DNA of 64,000 nucleotides, taken from Cellvibrio japonicus Ueda107 (GTDB lineage: Bacteria > Pseudomonadota > Gammaproteobacteria > Pseudomonadales > Cellvibrionaceae). Made by a program: the position numbers and the translations under genes. The stretch covers positions 1,992,501-2,056,500 of the forward strand of contig NC_010995.1 of assembly GCF_000019225.1 (NCBI RefSeq). Direction: 5' to 3'. Numbering within the stretch: position 1 is the first letter of the stretch; each line of letters starts with the position of its first letter. Below, piece by piece: positions 45,881 to 55,239 of this stretch. Below the pieces are notes generated by a model. It ran no database searches. It saw only the letters and a list, made by a program, of their open reading frames with translations, and was not told the origin of the DNA.

Positions 45881-46582
45881 ATGTCTGCTCCCGCCTCCCA
45901 AACCACTGCCGTGCTCTACTGCAAATCGGTTAGCAAATCTTACCGGCAAGGCAATCTGGCTGTGCCTGTATTACAGCAGGTTAATTTGCAGGTGAGCAGG
46001 GGGGAGCGTGTCGCTATTGTGGGGGCATCAGGTTCAGGTAAGTCAACGCTGCTGAATATTTTGGGTGGCCTTGATGTGCCTGATACCGGCAGTGTGGAAG
46101 TGGCTGGTCAATTGCTTTCCAATTTAAGTGCCGATGAGCGCGGGCGATTACGCAACCGCAGCCTTGGTTTTGTTTACCAGTTCCACCATTTATTGCCTGA
46201 ATTTACGGCGATTGAAAATGTCGCCATGCCTTTGCTGATTGCCCGCAAGTCCCGCACGGAAGCCAAGGCAGCAGCGGCTGCACTCTTGCAACGGGTAGGT
46301 TTGGAGCATCGCCTGGAGCACAAGCCTTCGGAGTTGTCCGGTGGTGAGCGCCAACGTGTGGCTATTGCTCGGGCACTGGTTACCAATCCCGCCTGTGTGT
46401 TGATGGATGAACCAACAGGCAACCTCGACCGTCAGGCCGCCGATAGCATCCAGCAGCTGATGTTAGAGCTGAATCAATCGATCGGTACCAGTTTTATTGT
46501 GGTGACCCATGACCCATCCCTGGCGGCACGTATGGATCGTACGCTAACCCTGATGGATGGCAATCTTGAGGAAACCGTGTGA
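45881..46582 (+). CDS. lolD: Lipoprotein-releasing ATPase LolD
   Basis: Cytosolic ATPase of LolCDE. 233 residues. Walker A GASGSGKST (about 47-55), signature LSGGERQR (about 151-158) and Walker B CVLMDEPTGNLD (about 172-183) are all present. Its TGA overlaps the lolE start by four bases (GTGTGA), so the pair is translationally coupled. Confidence 0.96.
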   Translation: MSAPASQTTAVLYCKSVSKSYRQGNLAVPVLQQVNLQVSRGERVAIVGASGSGKSTLLNILGGLDVPDTGSVEVAGQLLSNLSADERGRLRNRSLGFVYQFHHLLPEFTAIENVAMPLLIARKSRTEAKAAAAALLQRVGLEHRLEHKPSELSGGERQRVAIARALVTNPACVLMDEPTGNLDRQAADSIQQLMLELNQSIGTSFIVVTHDPSLAARMDRTLTLMDGNLEETV

Positions 46583-47817
46583 TTAAGCCCTATATCTTTT
46601 TGTTGGGTGCTCGCTACGGTTTGTCGCACCGACACAGCCAGCTGGTGTCATTTATTTCCCGGTTATCGACCGCCGGGCTGGTGATTGGTGTTGGTCTGCT
46701 GGTGTTGGTGATGTCGATCATGAATGGCTTCGATCGCGATCTGCGCGAAAACATCCTCGGTATCATGCCCCAGGCCAGCCTTTATCACCGGGACGCTATT
46801 ACCGATGCGGATGCCCTGATCGGCCAGTTGAGCCAGGACCCTCGCATTTTAGGCGCCAGTCCGTTTGTGCAGTTAAACGGGTTGCTCAGTGTGCGCAAGC
46901 AGGTTGCTCCCGTTGCCTTGTTTGGGGTCGACCCCGCGCAGGAGTCCAGTACATCCAACCTCGAAAAATATCTGCCTGGGGGAACTTTTGCCCAATTGGC
47001 GCAAAGTCCTATGGGCATTGTCATTGGGCGCGGTGTGGCAGAAAAACTCAATACCAGCGTGGGTGATAACCTGTCCCTGATCGTTCCGGCGGGCAGTGGT
47101 GATACCCAGGCACCACGTATCCAGGTGGTACATGTGCTGGCCATTATTGACAGCCATACCGAGCTGGATAACGGCCTGGCATTAATGAATCTCACCGAAG
47201 CCTCTTCCCTGTCGGGCCATCCGGGCCAGGTTACGGGGATTCGCCTCAAGGTGGCAGATTTATTTGCCGCCCCGGAAATTGTGTATGAATGGGTTGGCCA
47301 GTTGCCGCCGGGTTATTATGGCTCCAGCTGGATGCGTACCCACGGTAATGTCTACCAGGCTATTCAAATGTCCAAAAACCTGGTGGGTATGTTGTTATTT
47401 TTGATTATTGCCATCGCGGCTTTTAATCTGGTTTCCACCTTGATTATGGTGGTCGTCGATAAGCAGGGTGATATTGCTATCCTGCGTACCATGGGCGCAT
47501 CCAGCGGCGACATTATGGGAATATTTATGATGCAGGGTGGATTGATTGGCATCATTGGCGCTGGACTTGGGCTGGCATTAGGTGCGTTTTTATCAGTCGT
47601 AGTAACGCCTTTTGTGCAGTTGGTGGAAAAGTGGTTGGGTATCCAGTTTTTACACTCGGATGTCTATCCCATATCCTATTTACCCTCTGAGTTTCAGTGG
47701 AACGATGCGCTGAGGGTTGTTGTTACGGCGCTGGTGATCAGCTTTTTTGCAACCCTGTATCCTGCCTGGCGCGCGAGCCGTGTGCAGCCGGCAGATGCCT
47801 TACGCTACGAATATTAA
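46579..47817 (+). CDS. lolE: Lipoprotein-releasing permease LolE
   Basis: Second membrane subunit, paralogue of LolC, which with it forms the transmembrane channel and binds the lipoprotein. 412 residues with the same four-helix plus MacB-core plan and the C-terminal FtsX domain (TLYPAWRASRVQPADALRYE). The GTG start at 46579 overlaps the lolD stop. Both LolC and LolE end with this type of motif. The gap after it is 77 bases. Confidence 0.95.
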   Translation: MIKPYIFLLGARYGLSHRHSQLVSFISRLSTAGLVIGVGLLVLVMSIMNGFDRDLRENILGIMPQASLYHRDAITDADALIGQLSQDPRILGASPFVQLNGLLSVRKQVAPVALFGVDPAQESSTSNLEKYLPGGTFAQLAQSPMGIVIGRGVAEKLNTSVGDNLSLIVPAGSGDTQAPRIQVVHVLAIIDSHTELDNGLALMNLTEASSLSGHPGQVTGIRLKVADLFAAPEIVYEWVGQLPPGYYGSSWMRTHGNVYQAIQMSKNLVGMLLFLIIAIAAFNLVSTLIMVVVDKQGDIAILRTMGASSGDIMGIFMMQGGLIGIIGAGLGLALGAFLSVVVTPFVQLVEKWLGIQFLHSDVYPISYLPSEFQWNDALRVVVTALVISFFATLYPAWRASRVQPADALRYEY

Positions 47818-47894
47818 GGATTGATACACCCCCCGGATTTTGCTGGCATGGATGCTGTTGGGTGATACAGTAATTGGTACCTTAAGGACACACA

Positions 47895-50330
47895 ATGACT
47901 ATGGAACGGTTATTTACATCTCTTTCAATAACACCGCACAAGCGGGCACCACTGAACAGTCTGTTGCTACTGTTTTCACTCGGTATTCTCTGCGTTAGCT
48001 ATTTTCCGGTTTTACCATCCTGCTATTGGTTGGTGTTACTCATCCCAATGCTTTTGCTAATTCGGGTGTGGCAGCGCTTTTTATTCGCTGTTGTTTATGC
48101 ATTCGGTATTGCCTGGGGCGTTATCGCGGGGCATCAGTTGCTTGCCCAACAACTGGATGCAGATGATGAAGGGAAACTGATTCCGGTTAATGGATGGATC
48201 GAAGGCATTCCGCTCAATGATGCTGATAAAGTTCGCTTTGTTTTACGTGTTGATCATTGGGGCATAGAACAATCATCATCCATAAACCTGCCAGAGAAAA
48301 TACTGTTGAGCTGGTATCAGCATGCACAAACAAAACCTGTCAATGTGGTGCCGGGTGAATACTGGCGTTTTCATGTGCGGCTCAAACGGCCTCGCGGTAT
48401 GGTGAACCCCGGTGGTTTTGATTATCAAGCCTGGCTGCTACGCCGGGGATTGGGGGCAACGGGATACATCGTCCAGGGCGAGCCTGATACATCCGATCGT
48501 TGGATTCCAATCCAGGCTCGCATCGATCATTGGCGCTGGCACTTGCAGCAGTGGGTGCGCGATAACACTGCATCGAATAATAAAGGAATCCTGGTGGCGC
48601 TCTTGATCGGGGACACCGGGGGAGTTGAAAAAAGCCAATGGCAGCAGGTGCAGCAAACGGGTATCAGCCACTTAATTGCCATTTCCGGTTTGCATGTCGG
48701 GTTCCTGGCATTGGTGGGATACCTGGCCGGGTTGTATGTGGGGCGATGCCTGAACGGTTTTGTTCAAGGACGGCCCGCACAGATTTTTGCATATCTTGGC
48801 GCTATTGTTTTCGCATTGTTCTATAGCGCATTAGCTGGATTCAATATACCCACGGTTCGCACACTCATTATGTTGGGCGTGTTTTATCTCGCTGCGTTTT
48901 TTTATCGTCGCGCCCGTTTAAGCCATATCTATTTTATGGCGCTCGCCCTGGTGTTGGTCATCCAGCCATTGGCTGCATTTGATATAGGCTTCTGGCTATC
49001 GTTTATCGCCGTAGCCCTGTTGATTCTGGTCTTTTCCGGGCGCTATGAGCCTAAGGTAGGCTATGTGCCATTCTGGTCGAGGACTACAGCAAAAGGGCTG
49101 TTGTCAGGTTACTGCAAATCCCAGTGGGTGATGTTTATTGGGTTGTTGGTACCTTTGTCCATGCTGGTTAACACTATTCCCTTGCTATCACCGGTTGCCA
49201 ATTTTGTGGCAATTCCACTGGTAACATTTTTTGTGGTTCCCTGCTTGTTACTGGGCGCTGTGTTGGCTTTTGTCAGCCAGGGATTGGGCGGGTTCTTCCT
49301 GATGCTGGCGGCAGTTGGTATTGACGGACTCATGCAATGGCTGGATTGGCTTATCGGGTTGGCATCAAGCTGGCACAGTCCAACATTAACTTTCTCCCTT
49401 CCTGTGGCAGCTGTGCTGGGGGCAGCGGGTCTGGTGTTGCTATTACCGGTTGGCTTGGTACCGCGTTGGTGGGGATATGTCAGTTTGGTCATGGGTATTG
49501 CCCTGGCGGTTTTACCCCTGCCGGATCGCCCCGAATTGCAGTTGACGATTCTGGATGTCGGGCAGGGCAGCGCCCTGGTGGCAAGTACGCCCAATCATCA
49601 TCTGGTATTTGATACGGGGCCGCAGTTCAGCAAGGATTTTGATGGCGGCACGGGGATTGTCTTGCCTTATTTGCGCTCACTGGCATTGCGTAAACTGGAT
49701 GCTCTGGTCATTAGTCACTGGGATAAGGATCATGCAGGGGGCTATCAGGGATTGGTGGATGCCATTCCCATCGGGCGAATCTATTGGGGTGAGCCCTCAC
49801 GGCATCGGATGGATGAGCCTATGCGCGAGGGGGAAGACTGCCATCAGTCATTTGCATGGCGTTGGGATAATGTCGAGTTCCAGTTTTTACAGCGTGAAAT
49901 CTCTGCCAGGGCCAGTGCCAACCATCGTTCATGTGTACTGTTAATTCGCTACGCTGGCCAGAATATATTATTGCCTGGTGATTTGGACTCCAAAGGGGAA
50001 TGGGCGCTGTTGCGTGGGAATGAATTGCCTCCCGGGCTTACCCTGGTGGTGGCAGCACACCATGGCAGTCGCAGTTCATCCAATCCTGGATTTGTGGCTT
50101 ATACCTCCCCGGACTGGGTAGCTTATTCCGCGGGCTATAAAAACCAGCATAACCATCCCCATCCTCAGGTACAGGCGCGCTATGCGCAACAGGGCAGCCG
50201 CCCACTGAATACGGCGTGGCATGGAGCGTTGGTTTTTCGCTGGTATAAGGATGGACGATTTGAGCAAATCCGTGCGCGGGATACATACCGGCGTTATTGG
50301 TTTGATGTAGTTCCAGAGATCACCCAATGA
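47895..50330 (+). CDS. comEC: DNA uptake channel ComEC/Rec2
   Basis: Inner-membrane protein that carries single-stranded DNA into the cytosol in natural transformation. 811 residues. Order: N-terminal short helices and an OB-like domain, the Competence domain of many helices (about 240-520), and a C-terminal metallo-beta-lactamase domain with SHWDKDHAGG (about 610), likely degrading or guiding the incoming strand. It is intact, so natural competence is possible. Two in-frame ATGs at 47895 and 47901 leave the exact start open. The window contains no other competence gene apart from fimV, which supports type IV pili. Confidence 0.94.
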   Translation: MTMERLFTSLSITPHKRAPLNSLLLLFSLGILCVSYFPVLPSCYWLVLLIPMLLLIRVWQRFLFAVVYAFGIAWGVIAGHQLLAQQLDADDEGKLIPVNGWIEGIPLNDADKVRFVLRVDHWGIEQSSSINLPEKILLSWYQHAQTKPVNVVPGEYWRFHVRLKRPRGMVNPGGFDYQAWLLRRGLGATGYIVQGEPDTSDRWIPIQARIDHWRWHLQQWVRDNTASNNKGILVALLIGDTGGVEKSQWQQVQQTGISHLIAISGLHVGFLALVGYLAGLYVGRCLNGFVQGRPAQIFAYLGAIVFALFYSALAGFNIPTVRTLIMLGVFYLAAFFYRRARLSHIYFMALALVLVIQPLAAFDIGFWLSFIAVALLILVFSGRYEPKVGYVPFWSRTTAKGLLSGYCKSQWVMFIGLLVPLSMLVNTIPLLSPVANFVAIPLVTFFVVPCLLLGAVLAFVSQGLGGFFLMLAAVGIDGLMQWLDWLIGLASSWHSPTLTFSLPVAAVLGAAGLVLLLPVGLVPRWWGYVSLVMGIALAVLPLPDRPELQLTILDVGQGSALVASTPNHHLVFDTGPQFSKDFDGGTGIVLPYLRSLALRKLDALVISHWDKDHAGGYQGLVDAIPIGRIYWGEPSRHRMDEPMREGEDCHQSFAWRWDNVEFQFLQREISARASANHRSCVLLIRYAGQNILLPGDLDSKGEWALLRGNELPPGLTLVVAAHHGSRSSSNPGFVAYTSPDWVAYSAGYKNQHNHPHPQVQARYAQQGSRPLNTAWHGALVFRWYKDGRFEQIRARDTYRRYWFDVVPEITQ

Positions 50331-50484
50331 ATCCAATAGCTTTCACAGATTTAACACCGACTGCTGGCCAGGGCATGGTTTTCTACCCATCTTATGGTAT
50401 GGTACGCCGCACTTTGTGTGGGCTGCCGGGTTCGAAAGCCTGCCGTTTACTAAGCTCGAGCCAAACCATAAGAGGGTATTGCAG

Positions 50485-51111
50485 GTGATAGAGATTTTTT
50501 TAGCCGGCGGTTTTTTAATGTGGCCGATTCTCTTGTGTTCGCTGGTGGTTATTGGTGTAAGTCTTGAGCGTTATTGGACCCTCAACCCCGCTAAAATTGC
50601 ACCCAAGACATTGCTGGCCCAAGTGTGGAGCTGGATTAAAAATAATCAGGTTGATGCCTCTAAATTGCGTGAGCTGAAACAGTCTTCTCCCCTGGGGCAA
50701 ATCCTGGCCGCTGGCCTCAGTAATTCCAAGCATGGTCGGGAAGTGATGAAAGATTCGATCCAGGAAGCGGCTAACCAGGTCATTCATGACCTGGAGCGAT
50801 ACATTAATATTTTGGGAACGATTGCCAATGTTGTTCCTTTAATGGGGCTTTTGGGGACTGTATTCGGCATGATTGAGGTGTTTAATGCAATTATGCTGCA
50901 AGGGTCGGGTAATACCGGGGTATTGGCAGGCGGTATTTCCGTTGCCCTGTATACCACCGCCTTTGGGCTGTTGGTAGCCATTCCCGCCATGATTGCACAT
51001 CGTTTCTTCCAGCGTCGTATCGATTCTATTGTCGTTACCATGGAGGAAGAGGCGATCAAATTGGTAGACGCTTTACACTCGGATCGGCGTGTCGATGTGA
51101 AACTGGTGTAA
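50485..51111 (+). CDS. exbB: ExbB/TolQ-like proton channel protein
   Basis: 208 residues with three helices. The typical MotA/TolQ/ExbB stretch APLMGLLGTVFGMIEVF-like (here VPLMGLLGTVFGMIE near 115-130) and the YTTAFGLLVAIPAMI segment near 165 are present. GTG 50485 is preferred because AGAGGG lies 8 bases upstream; a GTG at 50416 would add 23 residues with no membrane helix. It pairs with exbD 12 bases later. No tonB gene follows. In pseudomonads this pair occupies the place where E. coli has msbA. Confidence 0.85.
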   Translation: MIEIFLAGGFLMWPILLCSLVVIGVSLERYWTLNPAKIAPKTLLAQVWSWIKNNQVDASKLRELKQSSPLGQILAAGLSNSKHGREVMKDSIQEAANQVIHDLERYINILGTIANVVPLMGLLGTVFGMIEVFNAIMLQGSGNTGVLAGGISVALYTTAFGLLVAIPAMIAHRFFQRRIDSIVVTMEEEAIKLVDALHSDRRVDVKLV

Positions 51112-51123
51112 TGGGGTTATCTG

Positions 51124-51549
51124 ATGAAATTCCAGCGCCAAAAAGTCGATAACGACGGGATTAACCTGACACCATTGATTGATGTGGTGTTTTTGCTGTT
51201 GATCTTCTTTATGGTTTCTACCACGTTTACCCGTGAAACCCATCTCAGTGTGGATTTGCCAGAGGCGACGGGAAAACCCAGCAGCGATACCCCCAAGCTG
51301 ATTGAAATCCTTATCGCTGCTGATGGCAGTTATTCGGTCAATGGCAAGGTCCTGGTCAATAGCAAGCCTGAGACGTTGCGCGTTGCCCTGGAGAAAACTG
51401 CCGAGGGGGATAATCGTTTACCCCTGGCAATTACGGCTGATGCCAAGACGCCTCACCAGTTTGTAGTCGCTGCCATGGATGTCGCTGGCCAGTTGGGCTT
51501 CTCCCGCTTGAGTATCACCTCCCGTCAACCGGACCCACAGGCACCCTGA
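51124..51549 (+). CDS. exbD: ExbD/TolR-like protein
   Basis: 141 residues: one N-terminal helix (about 15-35) with the conserved acidic residue in LTPLIDVVFLLLIFFM, then a periplasmic domain. The aspartate in TPLIDV is the proton-carrying residue of this family. ATG 51124 is preceded by GGGGTT. It pairs with the ExbB protein to harvest proton force; the outer membrane client is unknown because no TonB is here. Confidence 0.9.
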   Translation: MKFQRQKVDNDGINLTPLIDVVFLLLIFFMVSTTFTRETHLSVDLPEATGKPSSDTPKLIEILIAADGSYSVNGKVLVNSKPETLRVALEKTAEGDNRLPLAITADAKTPHQFVVAAMDVAGQLGFSRLSITSRQPDPQAP

Positions 51550-51555
51550 TGCCAC

Positions 51556-52680
51556 ATGGTCGGGTTTAACCTGGCCATGTGTATCGGTAGAATGCGACTC
51601 TTTGGTTTTCGCGGGAATTTGTCTTTGCGCCCATCATCCACCTCATCGTCCACGTCTTCGCGCCAACAGGCATGGCTTGATGCCTGGTATGGCCAGCGTC
51701 GCTGGACATTATGGTTGCTGCCACTGATGTGGATCTTCGTTGCCCTGAGCCGTTTCCGACGCTGGTGGATCCTGCGCTATCAACAGGTAAATTTGCCAAC
51801 CCCCTTGATTGTTGTTGGCAATATTTCGGTAGGGGGAACGGGTAAAACCCCTTTATTGATTGCCCTGGTCAAACATTTCCAGGCCCAGGGTTATAACCCC
51901 GGTGTGATCAGTCGAGGCTATGGCGGGCGAGCCCCGAATTACCCCTATTTGGTTGAAAGCTCATCAACCCCGGCAGAGGCTGGCGATGAGCCAATTTCTA
52001 TTTACCGGCAAACGGGTTGTGCCATTTGCGTCGGACCTGATCGGGTTGCGGCAGCCCGTTACCTGGAAGATTTAGGTTGTGACCTGCTGTTGAGTGATGA
52101 TGGTTTACAGCATTATCGCCTGGGGCGGGATATTGAAATTGCGCTAGTCGATGGCTTGCGCGGAGTCGGTAATGGACACTGTTTGCCGGTAGGGCCACTA
52201 CGCGAGTCTGCGGAGCGGTTGAAGTCGGTAGACTGGGTGGTTGCCAATAGCCCATCCGATAGTTTTTCGCTGCCTGTCGATGAACCTGTGTTTACCATTC
52301 CGATGGCAATAGCACCCCTGTGCTTTCAATCGCTCTTATCCACTGAGTCTTTGGCAATAGATGCTTTCACAGGTAAGTCGGTACATGCAGTGGCTGGTAT
52401 AGGCAACCCGCGGCGCTTTTATCAAAGTTTGCAGTTACTCGGTGTCGAGCCGGTGGAGCACAGTTATCCTGATCACCACAGCTATGCCCCCGCTGATCTC
52501 GCTTTTGATGAAAACCTGCCCGTGGTGATGACCGAAAAGGATGCGGTTAAGTGCAGGGCCTTTGCGCAAGAAAACTGGTACTACCTGGTGATAGAAGCCC
52601 GGTTACCGGATCTATTCTGGTCTGCCTTGGATAATAAGGTAGGGCGGGTAAAAGAACAGAAAAAGGCTGCCTTTGAATAG
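51556..52680 (+). CDS. lpxK: Tetraacyldisaccharide 4'-kinase
   Basis: Phosphorylates the 4' position of the tetraacyl disaccharide to give lipid IVA in lipid A synthesis; inner membrane. 374 residues as called. The P-loop GGTGKTP is near 93-99 and the DDGLQHY motif near 180-186. The N-terminus is uncertain: the ATG at 51556 is six bases after exbD and lacks a ribosome-binding site; ATG 51592 gives a shorter form (362 residues), and the family usually starts near the helix that begins around residue 50. KdsB follows after 42 bases. Confidence 0.92.
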   Translation: MVGFNLAMCIGRMRLFGFRGNLSLRPSSTSSSTSSRQQAWLDAWYGQRRWTLWLLPLMWIFVALSRFRRWWILRYQQVNLPTPLIVVGNISVGGTGKTPLLIALVKHFQAQGYNPGVISRGYGGRAPNYPYLVESSSTPAEAGDEPISIYRQTGCAICVGPDRVAAARYLEDLGCDLLLSDDGLQHYRLGRDIEIALVDGLRGVGNGHCLPVGPLRESAERLKSVDWVVANSPSDSFSLPVDEPVFTIPMAIAPLCFQSLLSTESLAIDAFTGKSVHAVAGIGNPRRFYQSLQLLGVEPVEHSYPDHHSYAPADLAFDENLPVVMTEKDAVKCRAFAQENWYYLVIEARLPDLFWSALDNKVGRVKEQKKAAFE

Positions 52681-52722
52681 GATTCCGGGCGGTTTTGCCT
52701 TATCACCCAAGAGAAGCTATTT

Positions 52723-53490
52723 ATGAGTTTTTATGTCGTCATTCCCGCCCGCTATGCGTCTACGCGCTTGCCCGCAAAACCATTAAAGGACATTGCCGGC
52801 AAACCCATGATCCAGCATGTTTATGAGCGCGCCAGCCAAAGCCAGGCCAAGGCAGTCATTATTGCCACTGATGACGCACGTATCCAGGCTGTTGCACAGG
52901 CATTTGGTGCCCAGGTCGTGATGACTTCTGCCAGCCATAGCTCGGGTACTGATCGCTTACAAGAGGTTACCCGTACCCTGGGGCTGGCTGCAGATGACAT
53001 AGTGGTCAATGTGCAGGGGGATGAGCCTTTGATTCCGCCGGCGGTCATCAACCAGGTCGCTACAAACCTGGCGGCCAATACCTATGCCAGCGTTGCCACC
53101 CTGAGCGAGCCAATCCATTACCTTGAAGATTTCCACAACCCCAATATTGTGAAGGTGGTTGCCGATAAAGCGGGCAGGGCACTGTACTTTAGTCGCGCAC
53201 CAATCCCCTGGCCGCGCGATCATTTTGCAAAACCGGATGTCAACGTCCTGCCGGATAATTTCCCGGCGCAGCGTCATATAGGTATTTACTCCTATCGTGT
53301 CGCTCTGCTGGATCGTTTTGTGACCTGGCCCCAGGCAACGCTGGAATCCATAGAGTCTTTGGAGCAATTGCGTGTCCTGGCCAATAGCGAGGCAATCCAT
53401 GTTGCCGAGGCTTGTGCACAGGTACCTGGTGGCGTGGATACCGAAGCCGATTTACAGCGCGTTAAGGCATTGTTGGAGGTTGGGCAGTGA
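52723..53490 (+). CDS. kdsB: CMP-Kdo synthetase
   Basis: Activates Kdo with CTP for attachment to lipid A. 255 residues, typical. RYASTRLPAKPL near 8-19 is the CTP-binding signature, and NVQGDEPLI near 95-103 the metal/CTP motif. GTGA overlap with the next gene couples translation. It continues the lipid A pathway begun by lpxK. Confidence 0.97.
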   Translation: MSFYVVIPARYASTRLPAKPLKDIAGKPMIQHVYERASQSQAKAVIIATDDARIQAVAQAFGAQVVMTSASHSSGTDRLQEVTRTLGLAADDIVVNVQGDEPLIPPAVINQVATNLAANTYASVATLSEPIHYLEDFHNPNIVKVVADKAGRALYFSRAPIPWPRDHFAKPDVNVLPDNFPAQRHIGIYSYRVALLDRFVTWPQATLESIESLEQLRVLANSEAIHVAEACAQVPGGVDTEADLQRVKALLEVGQ

Positions 53491-53960
53491 TTCAGGTTTT
53501 ATTTGTTTGCCTTGGCAATATTTGTCGTTCACCAACAGCAGATGGAATTTTTCGCCATTTCATCGAAGATGCCGGCTTGCAAGACAAGGTTTATGTTGAT
53601 TCTGCGGGCACTGGTGATTGGCATATAGGGCGCGCTCCCGATCCCCGCTCCCAGGCGGCTGCGCGCCAGCGTGGTTATGATTTATCCATGCTGCGGGCGC
53701 GCCAGGTGAGTTCGGTGGACTTCTCCCGGTTCGATTACATCCTGGCCATGGATAATGCCAATTTGCGTGACTTGCAACGAATGAAACCCGCAAATTACCA
53801 GGGCCATTTGGGGCTGTTCCTCGCCTTTGGTGAACGTCAGGATTACCGCGAGGTACCCGATCCCTATTACGGTGAAAACGATGGCTTTGAGTTGGTATTG
53901 GATTTGGTAGAAGACGCTGCTCGCGGACTGCTTACTGATATTCGTCAACGCCATTTATAG
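53487..53960 (+). CDS. Low-molecular-weight protein tyrosine phosphatase
   Basis: 157 residues. The catalytic loop CX5R is Cys8 to Arg14 in CLGNICRS, and the general acid Asp is in DPYYG near 132. GTG start at 53487 overlaps the kdsB stop by four bases, implying tight co-expression with lipid A synthesis. The substrate is unknown; other family members dephosphorylate tyrosine kinases of exopolysaccharide synthesis (Wzb/Etp), but no such kinase is in the window. Gene order kdsB-phosphatase-murB is as in Pseudomonas. Confidence 0.92.
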   Translation: MIQVLFVCLGNICRSPTADGIFRHFIEDAGLQDKVYVDSAGTGDWHIGRAPDPRSQAAARQRGYDLSMLRARQVSSVDFSRFDYILAMDNANLRDLQRMKPANYQGHLGLFLAFGERQDYREVPDPYYGENDGFELVLDLVEDAARGLLTDIRQRHL

Positions 53961-53971
53961 TCGAGTTTGCC

Positions 53972-54994
53972 GTGCCTCTGTTTCTACCGCACTTTAACCT
54001 GCAAAAACACAACACCCTGGCTGTGCCCGCAGTTGCCGACTGGTTTGTGAGCATCACTAACGATACCGAATTGCGTGAAGCCTTGGCGTGGGCCGGGGAG
54101 CGCAGCCTTCCCTTATTGGTATTGGGTGGTGGAAGCAACCTGGTGTTGCGCGATGACTTTCATGGTTTGGTGATCCATATACGCAGCCAGGGCAAAATCC
54201 TGGCCGCTGAAAATGAGCAATATGTCTGGCTACAGGTGGCCGCGGGTGAAAATTGGCATCAACTGGTTGAATACACGCTGGCTGAAGGTTTGTTTGGCTT
54301 GGAAAACCTGTCGTTAATACCCGGCAGTGTCGGTGCCGCCCCCATTCAGAACATTGGCGCTTATGGGGTGGAGCTGTGTGACGTGTTTGCCGAACTTTCT
54401 GCCATGGAAATCGCTTCTGGCCTGTCAGTCACTTTTACCGCAGAAAGCTGTCACTTTGGCTATCGCGACAGCATCTTTAAAAATGCGCTTAACGGTAAAT
54501 ACATTATTACCCAGGTAACCCTGAAGCTATCGCGGGAGCCTCGTTTAGTGTTGGACTATCCGGCGCTGCGCGAGGAGCTCAAGGCGATACCTATGGATCA
54601 ACTGACTCCCGAAAAGGTCAGCGAAGCGGTAATCGCTATCCGCCGCTCCAAATTGCCGGACCCTGCAAACATGCCTAATGCCGGCTCTTTTTTTAAGAAC
54701 CCGATTGTGGATGGCCCCGAGTATCAGCGACTCATTGCCGCTTATCCGGACTTGGTTGCCTATCCGCAAGCTGATGGCCATTTTAAGCTCGCAGCAGCCT
54801 GGTTAATCGACCGTGCTGGTTGGCGCGGGCGCCAGCTCGCCGGCGCTGCTGTCCATGAATATCAGGCACTGGTACTGACCAATCCGCAGCGCTTACCCGG
54901 CAGTGCTGTGTTGGCTTTAGCCGGGCATATAGTCCAATCGGTAGAAGAGCAGTTTGGTGTGACATTGGAAATGGAGCCCAGGATTTACCCTTGA
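53972..54994 (+). CDS. murB: UDP-N-acetylenolpyruvoylglucosamine reductase
   Basis: Second step of UDP-MurNAc synthesis for peptidoglycan: FAD/NADPH reduction of the enolpyruvyl group. 340 residues, E. coli type I. FAD-binding GGGSNLVL is near 50-57, the catalytic YRDSIFKN segment near 169-176 and the substrate serine in GSFFKNP near 236. GTG 53972 follows a weak GAGTTTG site; the stop of the upstream phosphatase is 11 bases away. Confidence 0.96.
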   Translation: MPLFLPHFNLQKHNTLAVPAVADWFVSITNDTELREALAWAGERSLPLLVLGGGSNLVLRDDFHGLVIHIRSQGKILAAENEQYVWLQVAAGENWHQLVEYTLAEGLFGLENLSLIPGSVGAAPIQNIGAYGVELCDVFAELSAMEIASGLSVTFTAESCHFGYRDSIFKNALNGKYIITQVTLKLSREPRLVLDYPALREELKAIPMDQLTPEKVSEAVIAIRRSKLPDPANMPNAGSFFKNPIVDGPEYQRLIAAYPDLVAYPQADGHFKLAAAWLIDRAGWRGRQLAGAAVHEYQALVLTNPQRLPGSAVLALAGHIVQSVEEQFGVTLEMEPRIYP

Positions 54995-55239
54995 GATGTG
55001 AATATTTCACTTTTTGGGAGTCTGATTTTTCACTGGAATTTTCCTGAAAAAACGTTATAAAAAAATATGGGCATGATTATTAGCATCTATAAGGCTATCT
55101 ATGGTGAATGAAGTGGTGGTAGTTTCAACAGACTCTCACTACAATCCTTACCATGGGTGATGTAGTTTTATAGTGATGTATAGTTTTACCCGATTCCAGA
55201 AAAACACTTAGAACATCCGGGTTCGGATTGGGGGCTAGT

